DNA from: Methylobacterium terricola
GTDB taxonomy: Bacteria; Pseudomonadota; Alphaproteobacteria; Rhizobiales; Beijerinckiaceae
NCBI RefSeq assembly: GCF_006151805.1
Contig: NZ_VDDA01000012.1
Span: 1 to 64,000, forward strand
Length of the DNA: 64,000 bases
Direction: 5' to 3'
Under the pieces are notes generated by a model. The model saw only the letters and a list, made by a program, of their open reading frames with translations, did not search any database and was not told the origin of the DNA. The position numbers and the translations under genes are program-made. This document shows, piece by piece, positions 9,406-16,376 of this stretch (the stretch's first letter is position 1; each line of letters opens with the position of its first letter).

Positions 9406-10368
9406 CTAATTGACGGGGGTCTCACCAAGCGAGATGCCGCGCTGGGCCTGCAAAATTGGAATGCCTTTAGTCGAGCTTGTCGCAACACATGTCGCGATCG
9501 TGTACCATTCATTTCCTCTTGTATCCCCAATATGGTCAGTGAACAGGACTTTATAGAACCCATCCATCGTAACATCGGGTATAAGAGAGTTGTTTTTCTC
9601 CGCCGTGTATCCCGGATCAAATACTTGCTTTTCGATGCTTTTCTGATCTATGTGGACCAGGGCGCCGATTTTGATGCGCGGGTTCAGCAGGGTTCAAACG
9701 ACAATCCCGCCAATGGTTTGCTGGGGTCTGCCGACCATGCCGGTTCTGCTATTGAGGACGATGGCGTCGCCCGGAAGCGTGCCGGTGTTCTTCACCATCT
9801 GAAACACACCGTTCTGGATGCTCGGCGTGCATTGCGTCGCGAAAGCGATGCTCCTTAGCCTGTCCGCTGCCATACCGGTCAGAACGGCGCCGCGAATGAA
9901 CCGCTTAGCCCCAAGGTCGGCTATGTGGCCGAGGGTGACGCCGTGTTCTTGGAATGCCTTGAAGCACTCCATCACCTGATCTTTATAGGTGTGGCCGGAG
10001 GCGAGGGCCTTGTTGACCACGCCATAATTCAAGGCGGTTCCCGCATCCGAGGCGAGAGTGAACACGAAGCTATCAACAAGGCTCTCTTTGCCGGTTATGG
10101 TCTGAATGATTTCACCCTTAAAAATCAGACCCTCATTTCCCTCATACCCGGCAGACAAACTGACCTTGCCAAGCTCTATCTGAAATTTGGCTTCGCTTGC
10201 CTGAGACAGATTATAGACCGTGATGCGCGCACTGTTTGGCGTCATCGCTTCGCCGTGCCTTATGTCAAATTTGAAACGGAGTGCCCTCTGGTCTTTCGCG
10301 TCGATCGTAATCGTATCGCCGCCCTTCTCAAAAGAAAGCGTTGCGCTGCAAAGGTACTGGCGTGTCAT
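9406..10368 (-). pseudogene. Phage tail baseplate hub-like protein, broken by an in-frame TGA
   Basis: ATG at 10368 overlaps the stop of the upstream 108-aa gene (ATGA). The frame runs 224 codons to TGA 9694-9696, then continues in the same frame to TAG 9406-9408 as TLLNPRIKIGALVHIDQ and later HIGDTRGNEWYTIAT. The N-terminal part (FKFDIRHGEAMTPNSARITV, then YNLS) and this C-terminal 'LLNPRI...GDTRGN.W' block are the two ends of a known kind of short tail hub/tail protein from Mu-like and lambda-like phages. Restoring CGA at the stop gives a continuous 320-residue protein. The gene sits directly upstream of the tape-measure gene, an order fitting a tail cluster. Confidence 0.65.
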
Positions 10369-10691
10369 GCGGCCTGTCCATCATCTGGGGGCTGCGGACC
10401 AAGGAAGGCGTCGCGCAGCACCCCGCGTTCGCGGATCACCCTGAGGGCGGCGTAGAGGGCATCGGCGAAGACGTGCGCGTCCGGCACGGCGGCGGCGGGG
10501 AATAGCTCGCACTTCACGGTGGCGATCTCGGCCACGGCGGTGCCCGCCCGCACGGCGACTACCATCGGCTCGCCGTCATCGCTCTCGGCGTGGAGCAACA
10601 CCACCTCAAGCCAGCCAACCTCGCCCATCACGCAGATCTGCGACATGGTTCGGCCGGACAGACGGGAGGGGAATTGCAGTACGTCGGTCAT
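10365..10691 (-). CDS. Phage-element protein of unknown function
   Basis: A 108-residue reading from ATG 10691 whose TGA overlaps the ATG of the hub gene by the ATGA arrangement, so the two are probably translated together. The sequence is mixed alpha/beta (SQICVMGEVGWLEVVLLHAE, then VADALYAALRVIRERG-like helix) with no signal peptide or membrane segment. No family recognised. The position between an Ala-rich protein and a hub protein suggests a small tail or tail-completion role, but this is inference from order only. Confidence 0.55.
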   Translation of the reverse strand: MTDVLQFPSRLSGRTMSQICVMGEVGWLEVVLLHAESDDGEPMVVAVRAGTAVAEIATVKCELFPAAAVPDAHVFADALYAALRVIRERGVLRDAFLGPQPPDDGQAA

Positions 10692-10816
10692 CTGCGATCC
10701 ATGAATGAGGTTGCCGGCCGCGGGAACGAGACTTCGCCCCGCCGGCTGTCGCTGTTACTTGTCGCGCCACTGAACGACTTGGCGCAGCCCGGGAGTGCCG
10801 TACCCGGGATCTCTCA

Positions 10817-11854
10817 CTACAGGGCCGCGCTGGCGTCGCCGTCGAGACGGCGCATCAGGTCCGACCACAGGGCGGTGTGTTCCTGGCGCTCCGCGTCAGA
10901 GCCGACAGCCGGCATACCCATTCCACCGCCAGCCCCGAGCTTCGCGGTGGTGGGCAGAACCTGGGGCTGGTAGCCGGTCGTGCCGGCTTGGAGAATGCCG
11001 TGAACGATGTTGCTAGCCACCTTAGCCCGGTGATGAACCCGCTCTGCCTCCTCGCCCCGGATCGCGATGGCCTCGGCGACGACGCGGACCACTTCACGCT
11101 TGGCCGTGGCTACCTCGGTCTCGGCGGCTGCGAGGATGGCCCGCTTTTCCTCCAGGACGGCCGCCAGCTGGCGCGCGGCCTGACGGGCGGATTCGGGCAG
11201 CCACCCGGGCCTTGTCGCCCTCCAGGCGGGCTGCCAGGGCTGCGGGATCGGGTGCAAGGTCGGGAACGGCGCCCACGCCACCGGCCGCGGACCACGCTGC
11301 GATCCGGGCGGCCAGATCGTCGCCGCCGCGCACCTCGGTCGTCATGGTAACAGCGGCGCGGCCTTCCGCCTCGGCCTCGACGCGCTTGGCGTGGCTCACC
11401 GCCGTCTCAGCGCCGTCCAGATCCCGGCGGGCCTGATCCCTGATCCGGATCGCATCGGCCAGCCGAGCGCGGGGGCCTGCCTCGTCGGGGATCGGCGGCA
11501 GAGGCGGGAGCGTAGCCACGACAGGGTTGGCCGCCGGCCGTTGCGCTGCCTGATGCCGCTCAGCCATGAGCTTCTGCACTTCGGCCGCGGTTTGCGGACC
11601 GGTGTCAGTCGCCCGCGCCGCGAGACGGGCGCTAGGAGGCGCAGCATTGGCCGTGGAGGGCATCGGGCCGGATTGTAGCCCTGAGGCGTGACAAGCCGCT
11701 CCTGAGCCCGCTCTGGGGCCACTACGGGCATAGCAGCCGCAGGACCGGAGATACCGGCAGCGCGAGCACGCTCCGCAACAAGGGCGTCCACCTCGGCATG
11801 GCTCTGCGGAGCGCGACCGGCGGGTGCGAAGGTGTGAATGGCGGCGCTCATCAT
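10817..11854 (-). pseudogene. Ala/Glu-rich coiled-coil phage-element protein with two compensating frameshifts
   Basis: ATG at 11854 overlaps the stop of the upstream gene (ATGA). The first frame reads well (HTFAPAGRAPQSHAEVDALV) to about 11,664. The good sequence then moves to a second frame (TGPQTAAEVQKLMAERHQAA) as if one base were missing. Near 11,196, where a GGG run lies on the plus strand, it returns to the first frame (ESARQAARQLAAVLEEKRAI) as if one base were added, and runs to a stop at 10817. Joined, it makes about 345 residues of helical Ala/Arg/Glu sequence. The motif PQ-S/T-x-AEV-x-x-L-x-AER occurs twice, arguing for a single original protein. Two or three separate short genes remain possible. 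Confidence 0.5.
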
Positions 11855-12123
11855 TTCGTCCCCCGGCGATAGAAGGCGTCAGCAGCGGCTTGGGTCTCGG
11901 CCAGTTGCTTGCGCTGGCGCTGTACGCTGTCGTTCCAGGATCGATCGAAGCTTATTGTATAGGCTAGTCGCGCGGCGCGGGCAGTGAAGGCGCGGTCCTC
12001 CACGCGCTGTTGAAGGTTGTCTAGGTGCCGGCCCAGGCGGTTCATTGCGGCAAGGGCGCCCTGCGCGGCTGTGACAGCATCGTTCACCTTGCGATCAAGC
12101 GTTCGGGTAGCTCGTGAGGACAT
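11851..12123 (-). CDS. Small helical phage-element protein
   Basis: A 90-residue protein from ATG 12123 with a continuous heptad-like helical pattern (TAAQGALAAMNRLGRHLDNL and QRKQLAETQAAADAFYRR) and no membrane segment. It ends in TGA overlapping the ATG of the next gene, so it is translationally coupled to it. It lies downstream of the terminase genes where head genes would be expected in an ordinary siphophage. No family recognised; coiled-coil structural or scaffold role is only a guess. Confidence 0.55.
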   Translation of the reverse strand: MSSRATRTLDRKVNDAVTAAQGALAAMNRLGRHLDNLQQRVEDRAFTARAARLAYTISFDRSWNDSVQRQRKQLAETQAAADAFYRRGTK

Positions 12124-12134
12124 ATCGGTTTCCC

Positions 12135-12398
12135 TCAGTTGGCGGCTGTAGTCGCGCTCTTGGCGACCTCGTCTAGGACTGCTTCAGCAAAACCAGGCTC
12201 GTTGCCTCCGCCGATCAGGAAGCCGGCCACTACGAACAAGGCGAGGGTCGCGGTCACGTCAGGATCAGCGGGCAGGCCGACGCGCTCCAGCACACCCTTG
12301 GCAGCAGCCTCGGCGCCGGCCAGCGGTCGATTGAGCAGGGGATTGGTGAGCTCGACCGCGGCGAAGGCTTCGCGGGCGGTGTCGGTATCGGGGATCAC
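12135..12398 (-). CDS. Small phage-element protein with one hydrophobic segment
   Basis: An 87-residue reading from GTG 12398, with GGAG eight bases upstream, starting 22 bases after the terminase stop. The middle holds ATLALFVVAGFLIGGG, a possible membrane-spanning or buried helix, followed by an acidic tail. No family recognised. It is tightly packed between terminase and the small helical gene, so it is probably part of the same transcript. Confidence 0.5.
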   Translation of the reverse strand: MIPDTDTAREAFAAVELTNPLLNRPLAGAEAAAKGVLERVGLPADPDVTATLALFVVAGFLIGGGNEPGFAEAVLDEVAKSATTAAN

Positions 12399-12420
12399 GT
12401 TTCGCTGCTCCAATTCAAAT

Positions 12421-13845
12421 CTATCCAGCGAGCCTCGCCCACATGGATGGGTCGTAATCACTCTGGACACCAATAGTCACACAGACTCCAGCCACGGCGT
12501 TCGCGACGTCGTCGTGCGCGCCTTTAATTTGCGGATGATCGATGATGTCTCGGCCAGTACCGCGGGTCGTGCGCCGTTCCAGCGATGTCAGCTGAGCCTC
12601 AAGCTTCGGCACATCGAGCAGCCGGCAGCGCGCGCTGTTCAGGATCGGCAGCAACTCGCGATAGAGGTCAGACTTGCTCTTCTCGCTCGGCTCATATGTG
12701 ACCCCGTGCGCCGCGAACCGATCCCGGACCCAAGCCGCCCCGTACCGGTCGCCCGTGATCCTGTGGATGCGATAGGTCTTGCAGAGCGCGGCAAACTCCG
12801 CTGTCACTGCATCGGGCGAGCCGCGCACCTCGCGGACTGCGTCGAGCACCACCAGATCGCCGTCCACGTGCGCGATTGCCATTGCATGGCTGTCGGCGCC
12901 GCCGCCCGACACGTCGACGAAGGCCGCGTAATGCGTCCCGTGGACCGGCCGTACCTCGCGCACACCCTTAGGCACGCAGGCCTGCACCGTCTCAATGAAA
13001 ACAAAGGCTTCGCTGTCGGTCCGGAACCGCGCACCCCACTCGGCTGCTGCCGCCACCGGATCGTCCCGATAGGCTTCCTCTTCCTCAGCGAGCACCGTCT
13101 CGCTCTTGTGCATCGCCTGGGTCGGCGCCTGGATCACCAGCACCCGAGGGTTGCCCCCGGCGCCGTAGTTCTTCCGGTAGAGGTCCCAGAGTGCCCCACG
13201 CCTCGCGTAAGGGCTCGACAGGACGAACAGAGGGCCGCCGAGCGTGCCAAGGCCGGGGCGAAGGGCGCGCAACACCTCCGTGTCGGGATTGGCGCCGTCG
13301 ACGCTCCAGAAGGCGATTTCGTCCGCTACGGCCGCCACAGGCGTCGGGCCGCGCGTGGTCTTGAAGCTCGCCGTCATCACCTGGATGTCGATGCGGTTCG
13401 TAAGCCGGATCGTGTCCGCGATGGGATCGCCTTCCAGGTACTCACGGCAGGCAGGCGACTCCTGAAACACGCCGAGGATGTAGTTCAGGCACTCCTTGGC
13501 CGTGTCCTTGGCAGCAGCCATCACGGGGACACGCCCGCGCTGTCCGGGAGCGAAATCGTCCGTGTAGTCGATGCAGCGGGCGAAGTAGGCCGCCGCCGCC
13601 GCCATCGCGCGGGTCTTGCCGGCGCGCCGTCCGCAAACCGCGACGATCTCCTTGCAGGGCTTGTCCGGCTCGCGGTCGCGGCCACCGGTCAGCTCACGGA
13701 AGATCTCGCGCTCGGCATCGGTCAACGCCTCGCCCTGACTGGCGATCAGCACGACGCGCCAAGCCGCCCAGGACGGCCCTGGAAGCACGGTGCCGAACAT
13801 CTCGGGATCGGCCAGCGCCTCGCGCATGCTGGTCAGCCGACGCAT
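12421..13845 (-). CDS. Phage terminase large subunit
   Basis: A 474-residue protein with both halves of a packaging motor. The ATPase half has a Walker A, CGRRAGKT (residues 71-78), and a Walker B, AVADEI (about 172-177, with D175/E176). The nuclease half has acidic residues in FVDVSGG (D311), TGDRYGAAW (D366) and HDDVANAV (D445/D446), the RNase H-like pattern of large terminases. The frame is intact, unlike the tail genes downstream. It would dock on a portal, translocate DNA into a prohead and cut concatemers, yet no portal or capsid gene is visible nearby. It starts three bases after the TerS-like gene. Confidence 0.9.
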   Translation of the reverse strand: MRRLTSMREALADPEMFGTVLPGPSWAAWRVVLIASQGEALTDAEREIFRELTGGRDREPDKPCKEIVAVCGRRAGKTRAMAAAAAYFARCIDYTDDFAPGQRGRVPVMAAAKDTAKECLNYILGVFQESPACREYLEGDPIADTIRLTNRIDIQVMTASFKTTRGPTPVAAVADEIAFWSVDGANPDTEVLRALRPGLGTLGGPLFVLSSPYARRGALWDLYRKNYGAGGNPRVLVIQAPTQAMHKSETVLAEEEEAYRDDPVAAAAEWGARFRTDSEAFVFIETVQACVPKGVREVRPVHGTHYAAFVDVSGGGADSHAMAIAHVDGDLVVLDAVREVRGSPDAVTAEFAALCKTYRIHRITGDRYGAAWVRDRFAAHGVTYEPSEKSKSDLYRELLPILNSARCRLLDVPKLEAQLTSLERRTTRGTGRDIIDHPQIKGAHDDVANAVAGVCVTIGVQSDYDPSMWARLAG

Positions 13846-13848
13846 TGC

Positions 13849-14232
13849 TCAGGCCTTCCTGGCCGCGTTGCGCTCGTCCCACGTCGAGCCGCGCGCCGCC
13901 TTCGGAGGCCCCATCCTTCTGGCCTGGCGGTCCATCCGGTCGCCGATCTGGCCAAGGGCTTCCAGGTCGACATTCTGGCCGCTGGCCAGCGTCGCGTGCA
14001 GCTTGGCCAGTTCGACTGCCAACCCGGCGTAGGCGCGAGCTGCCTCGCGCTGAGTGACGGACATGGCAGCCCGGCCGCCCCGCTCGGCCTCAACCTCGTC
14101 CAGCACGGATTTGTAGTGCCGCGCCGCCTCGGTGCTGCCCGGCACGGTCACGAAGAACGGCCGACTGCCGTTTGCGAGCGCAGAGCGCTGCTTAGGAGAC
14201 CGATTGATGGCAGGGGGAGATTGGAACGACAT
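13849..14232 (-). CDS. Probable small terminase subunit-like protein
   Basis: A 127-residue protein from ATG 14232; an in-frame extension to 14259 was rejected because the conserved-looking sequence begins at MSFQSPPAINRSP. It has a basic N-terminal third and a helical remainder (ARAYAGLAVELAKLHATLAS), then a basic tail ending WDERNAARKA. The length, its position three bases upstream of terL and the helical character fit a small terminase, which selects packaging sites. No helix-turn-helix is obvious and sequence similarity to a named family was not seen, so the assignment rests mainly on position. Confidence 0.5.
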   Translation of the reverse strand: MSFQSPPAINRSPKQRSALANGSRPFFVTVPGSTEAARHYKSVLDEVEAERGGRAAMSVTQREAARAYAGLAVELAKLHATLASGQNVDLEALGQIGDRMDRQARRMGPPKAARGSTWDERNAARKA

Positions 14233-14259
14233 GCAACCGCTCGGAAGTGACCGAGCCAA

Positions 14260-14340
14260 TATAGTCGCTTTAGATCATAATTTCTAGATAGTACAATGTT
14301 ATGCTATGTTGTCTTTAGTTATGCCTGACCGGCAATGCTT
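14260..14340 (-). promoter_or_regulatory. AT-rich leader upstream of the terminase genes
   Basis: Between the serine recombinase and the TerS-like gene is a patch much richer in A and T than its surroundings (for example atcataatttctagatagta). It is the only sizeable gap at the head of the leftward terminase-tail run, so it is the likely place for the late promoter. No convincing -35/-10 pair at 16-18 base spacing could be fixed by eye. Confidence 0.3.
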
Positions 14341-14348
14341 GATGCCGG

Positions 14349-15038
14349 CTAGTTGGCCAGTCGTGCCAGCACTCGCGAAACCTGCGTCGTGGTCCAAGTG
14401 TCGCCGCCCCGGCTGGTCGGGATGCGCTTCTCGGTGAGGGCGCGGGCGATGGCCGTGGCGGACGTGATGCCGGCGGCGCGCAGTTCGGCAATCGTCGGAG
14501 CAAGGTCAGCGGTCCGCGCTCGCGCCTTAGCCGTCTGGGCGGCCCTCCCGGCCTCGCTGACGGCCTTCGGCACGGTGGTGCCCCGGTTGCCTCCGAGCTT
14601 AGTCCCGCGGGCCTTGGCGGCCGCCAGGGCCGCCTTGGTGCGAGCGCTGATAAGCCCCGCCTCCAACTCGGCCACAGCGACCATCTGGTTGAGCATGAAC
14701 CGACCGGCCGGTCCTTCGATCTGTGGGAGATCGGCGAAGCGCACCTCAACACCGCTCTCAAGCAGCCGGGACAAGAAGGCTACAGAGCGGGTGAGCCGAT
14801 CCACCTTGGCCACGACGAGCGGGACGCGATGCAGACGGGCCGCTGCAAGCGCGGTGTCCAGTGCTGGCCGCGCGTCGTTGCGACCGCTCTCCACCTCGAC
14901 GTGCTCGGCCAGGATCTTCCAGTCGCCTCCGTTGAGGTAGCGGGCGACGGCCTCACGCTGCGCCTCGATGCCGAGGCCGGACTTGCCCTGACGGTCGGTG
15001 CTCACGCGCAGGTAGGAGACAAAACCGCCGGCCGCCAT
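14349..15038 (-). CDS. Serine recombinase, resolvase/invertase family
   Basis: A 229-residue protein. The N-terminal catalytic domain (1 to about 140) carries the nucleophile serine in SYLRVSTDRQG (near residue 13), the arginine-rich block VVAKVDRLTRSV near 77 and the typical ending of the E-helix region (AELEAGLISARTKAALAAAK). The C-terminal part looks like a resolvase helix-turn-helix (TSATAIARALTEKRIPTSRG). The short length fits resolvases/invertases rather than large phage serine integrases. It could resolve dimers or invert a segment of the element. A separate tyrosine integrase serves at the attachment site, so the two recombinases probably have different jobs. Confidence 0.85.
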   Translation of the reverse strand: MAAGGFVSYLRVSTDRQGKSGLGIEAQREAVARYLNGGDWKILAEHVEVESGRNDARPALDTALAAARLHRVPLVVAKVDRLTRSVAFLSRLLESGVEVRFADLPQIEGPAGRFMLNQMVAVAELEAGLISARTKAALAAAKARGTKLGGNRGTTVPKAVSEAGRAAQTAKARARTADLAPTIAELRAAGITSATAIARALTEKRIPTSRGGDTWTTTQVSRVLARLAN

Positions 15039-15566
15039 CTCGCCCTCACACCCAAGTCAACGTCCGTTGACTGAGTTGTAATGGTCTCAGCGCGGTTGGC
15101 AAGCGCTTGGGGCAATGATCGGCGCAGATTTTTTCAGCGGCGAAGGCTGTGCCTCCTGTCGTCCTTCGACCACTGTCCCAGTGCCCGTGCTCGACAGGGG
15201 ATCGCTCCGCAAGTTTCCAAAAGCTCGTCCAGCCGTAACCACGCGGTGTGGTAACTAGATACCGTCTGTCGGTCATCATGAAGGCATCTGACCGGCTTCG
15301 CTGAGCACCCGCGAGCGGAGCGGATAAGTACTCGAAATAGGTGCCCACACGCAGATGAAACAGAAATAATTGGATGTCTCATTCCCTCCATGCGTAGCAG
15401 GTTGCGAGAACAACAAGTGGCCGGCGCGGCTGTGTGCTTGAAGCTGCAGATCCGCACGCACCGCAGCCGGACGCAACATACGAAGCAATAACCCCGCAAC
15501 CAACCTTAACCATAAGCCCGCGTCAGAGCAGCCGGGCAACGGCTGTCGATGATGAGGGGAACGACG
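15039..15566. other. Gap without a convincing gene
   Basis: About 530 bases between the serine recombinase and the small plus-strand gene at 15,567. The minus strand has a weak reading from about 15,279 that starts MTDRRYLVTTPRGYGWTSFW but soon becomes noise, so it may be a relic. No RNA gene, repeat array or terminator was recognised. The region marks the switch from leftward phage-type genes to two rightward host-type genes. Confidence 0.35.
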
Positions 15567-15695
15567 ATGATCAAGACCATGCGCAACACCATGACTGCTT
15601 CGGACTGCATCATTGCCTTCGGCGTGATGACTGGCCTCGCGGTCATGCTGGTGGAGTACGCTCGTATGCTGGCTCTGCCGGCGCACTTCGTGTGA
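15567..15695 (+). CDS. Very small single-pass membrane protein
   Basis: A 42-residue reading from ATG 15567, with GAGGGGA seven bases upstream. It has a short basic N-terminus (MIKTMRNTMTASD) and one hydrophobic helix (CIIAFGVMTGLAVMLVEYA). Its size and arrangement suit a small inner-membrane peptide. The ribosome site and the clean hydrophobic helix support it; no family was recognised. It runs opposite to the phage-type genes and in the same direction as the next gene. Confidence 0.4.
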   Translation: MIKTMRNTMTASDCIIAFGVMTGLAVMLVEYARMLALPAHFV

Positions 15696-15827
15696 GGGGA
15701 CCGCGACCGCAGGAGGGGATGCCGCGGCAACCGTCAGGGCTGAACCTCTCCGGTGGTCACGAGGCGGGCTGAACTTTCCTCGAGGGGGCTTGTTGCCGAC
15801 CCACACACGCGCGAGCCGGAGATCTCG

Positions 15828-16127
15828 ATGCCCACGACCATCACAGCCGATTTCAAATCGCGCCGGGACGCCGAGATGGCGGTCGAGCACATCGTCCAGG
15901 AGCACGACCTGGACCGTAAGGCTGTCAGCATCGGACCGGCATCGAGCGAGAACACGGCCGGGACGGAAGCGGCAAGAGCGGATGTCGAGGACGGCCACCT
16001 GAAATCTGACACTGACGGCGAGCCCGCGCTGCGCGGGAAGGTCCGGGTTTCGGTTCAGGTCGACGATGCGAACGCGGACAAGGTCATGGATTCGATAGAA
16101 ACCTTCCACGGGGAGAAGGTCGCCTAA
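15828..16127 (+). CDS. Conserved-looking cytoplasmic protein of unknown function
   Basis: A 99-residue protein from ATG 15828, preceded by GGAGATCTCG. It reads as a small alpha/beta domain: an N-terminal strand-helix (TITADFKSRRDAEMAVEHIV), an acidic loop, and a closing strand-helix (KVRVSVQVDDANADKVMDSI). Short proteins of this pattern occur in Methylobacterium and other Rhizobiales, and no function is known to me. It is transcribed against the flanking element genes, suggesting host-derived cargo. The hairpin-rich stretch behind it may end its transcript. Confidence 0.6.
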   Translation: MPTTITADFKSRRDAEMAVEHIVQEHDLDRKAVSIGPASSENTAGTEAARADVEDGHLKSDTDGEPALRGKVRVSVQVDDANADKVMDSIETFHGEKVA

Positions 16128-16156
16128 GGGGACGGCTGCCGCAACCGTTCCATGCA

Positions 16157-16242
16157 GGGCGTCCTTGGTATGGTGCGACAGCCCCACAATGTGTCTCGGG
16201 TGTGGGCTTTAGCCCAGTGCCCACGACATACCGAGGACGCCC
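16157..16242. repeat. Imperfect 16-bp inverted repeat beside the candidate origin
   Basis: The arms gggcgtccttggtatg (16157-16172) and cataccgaggacgccc (16227-16242) pair at 15 of 16 positions. Inside the loop gtgggc (16202-16207) can pair with gcccac (16219-16224), giving a nested hairpin. It lies right after the plus-strand gene ending at 16127 and just before the larger perfect inverted repeat. It may be a terminator for that gene or part of an origin structure; no T-run follows, so a simple terminator is less likely. Confidence 0.6.
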
Positions 16243-16244
16243 AA

Positions 16245-16364
16245 ACCACGGCGCACGGCGCACCACGGCGCACATTCCCATATAAGGTGCATAGGCGCAC
16301 ACATACGCGCGTACGCAATACCCCTCGTTGGGAATGTGCGCCGTGGTGCGCCGTGCGCCGTGGT
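16245..16364. repeat. Perfect 35-bp inverted repeat with four 12-mer iterons; candidate replication origin
   Basis: Bases 16245-16279 and 16330-16364 are exact reverse complements over 35 bp, with a 50-base loop between. Each arm contains the 12-mer accacggcgcac twice at 17-bp spacing (16245-16256, 16262-16273), and its complement gtgcgccgtggt twice in the other arm (16336-16347, 16353-16364). The structure begins 13 bases beyond the stop of the primase-helicase gene. Iterons placed next to a primase-helicase gene are the arrangement of P4-type satellite replicons, so an origin bound by that protein is the favoured reading. A strong intrinsic hairpin or a recombination site is the alternative. 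Confidence 0.7.
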
Positions 16365-16376
16365 GGTCGAAGGAGG

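Noticed and set aside
9393..9620. A 75-codon minus-strand frame after the hub gene
   Set aside because: It lies out of frame over the 3' part of the interrupted hub gene, whose own frame gives the family-typical ending.
7012..9696. Stop-codon reassignment (recoded TAG or TGA) as explanation for the interrupted genes
   Set aside because: Two different stop codons are involved, normal TAG, TGA and TAA all serve as ends of intact neighbouring genes, and frameshifts occur in the same region; decay is simpler.
12139..14250. A 703-codon plus-strand frame opposite the terminase genes
   Set aside because: The minus strand has clear terminase motifs in order; the plus-strand product is low-complexity and has no ribosome site.
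16128..16376. Reading the 16.2-kb hairpins simply as a rho-independent terminator
   Set aside because: Neither strand has a T-run following the 35-bp stem, the loop is 50 bases long, and the 12-mer repeats at fixed spacing have no role in termination.
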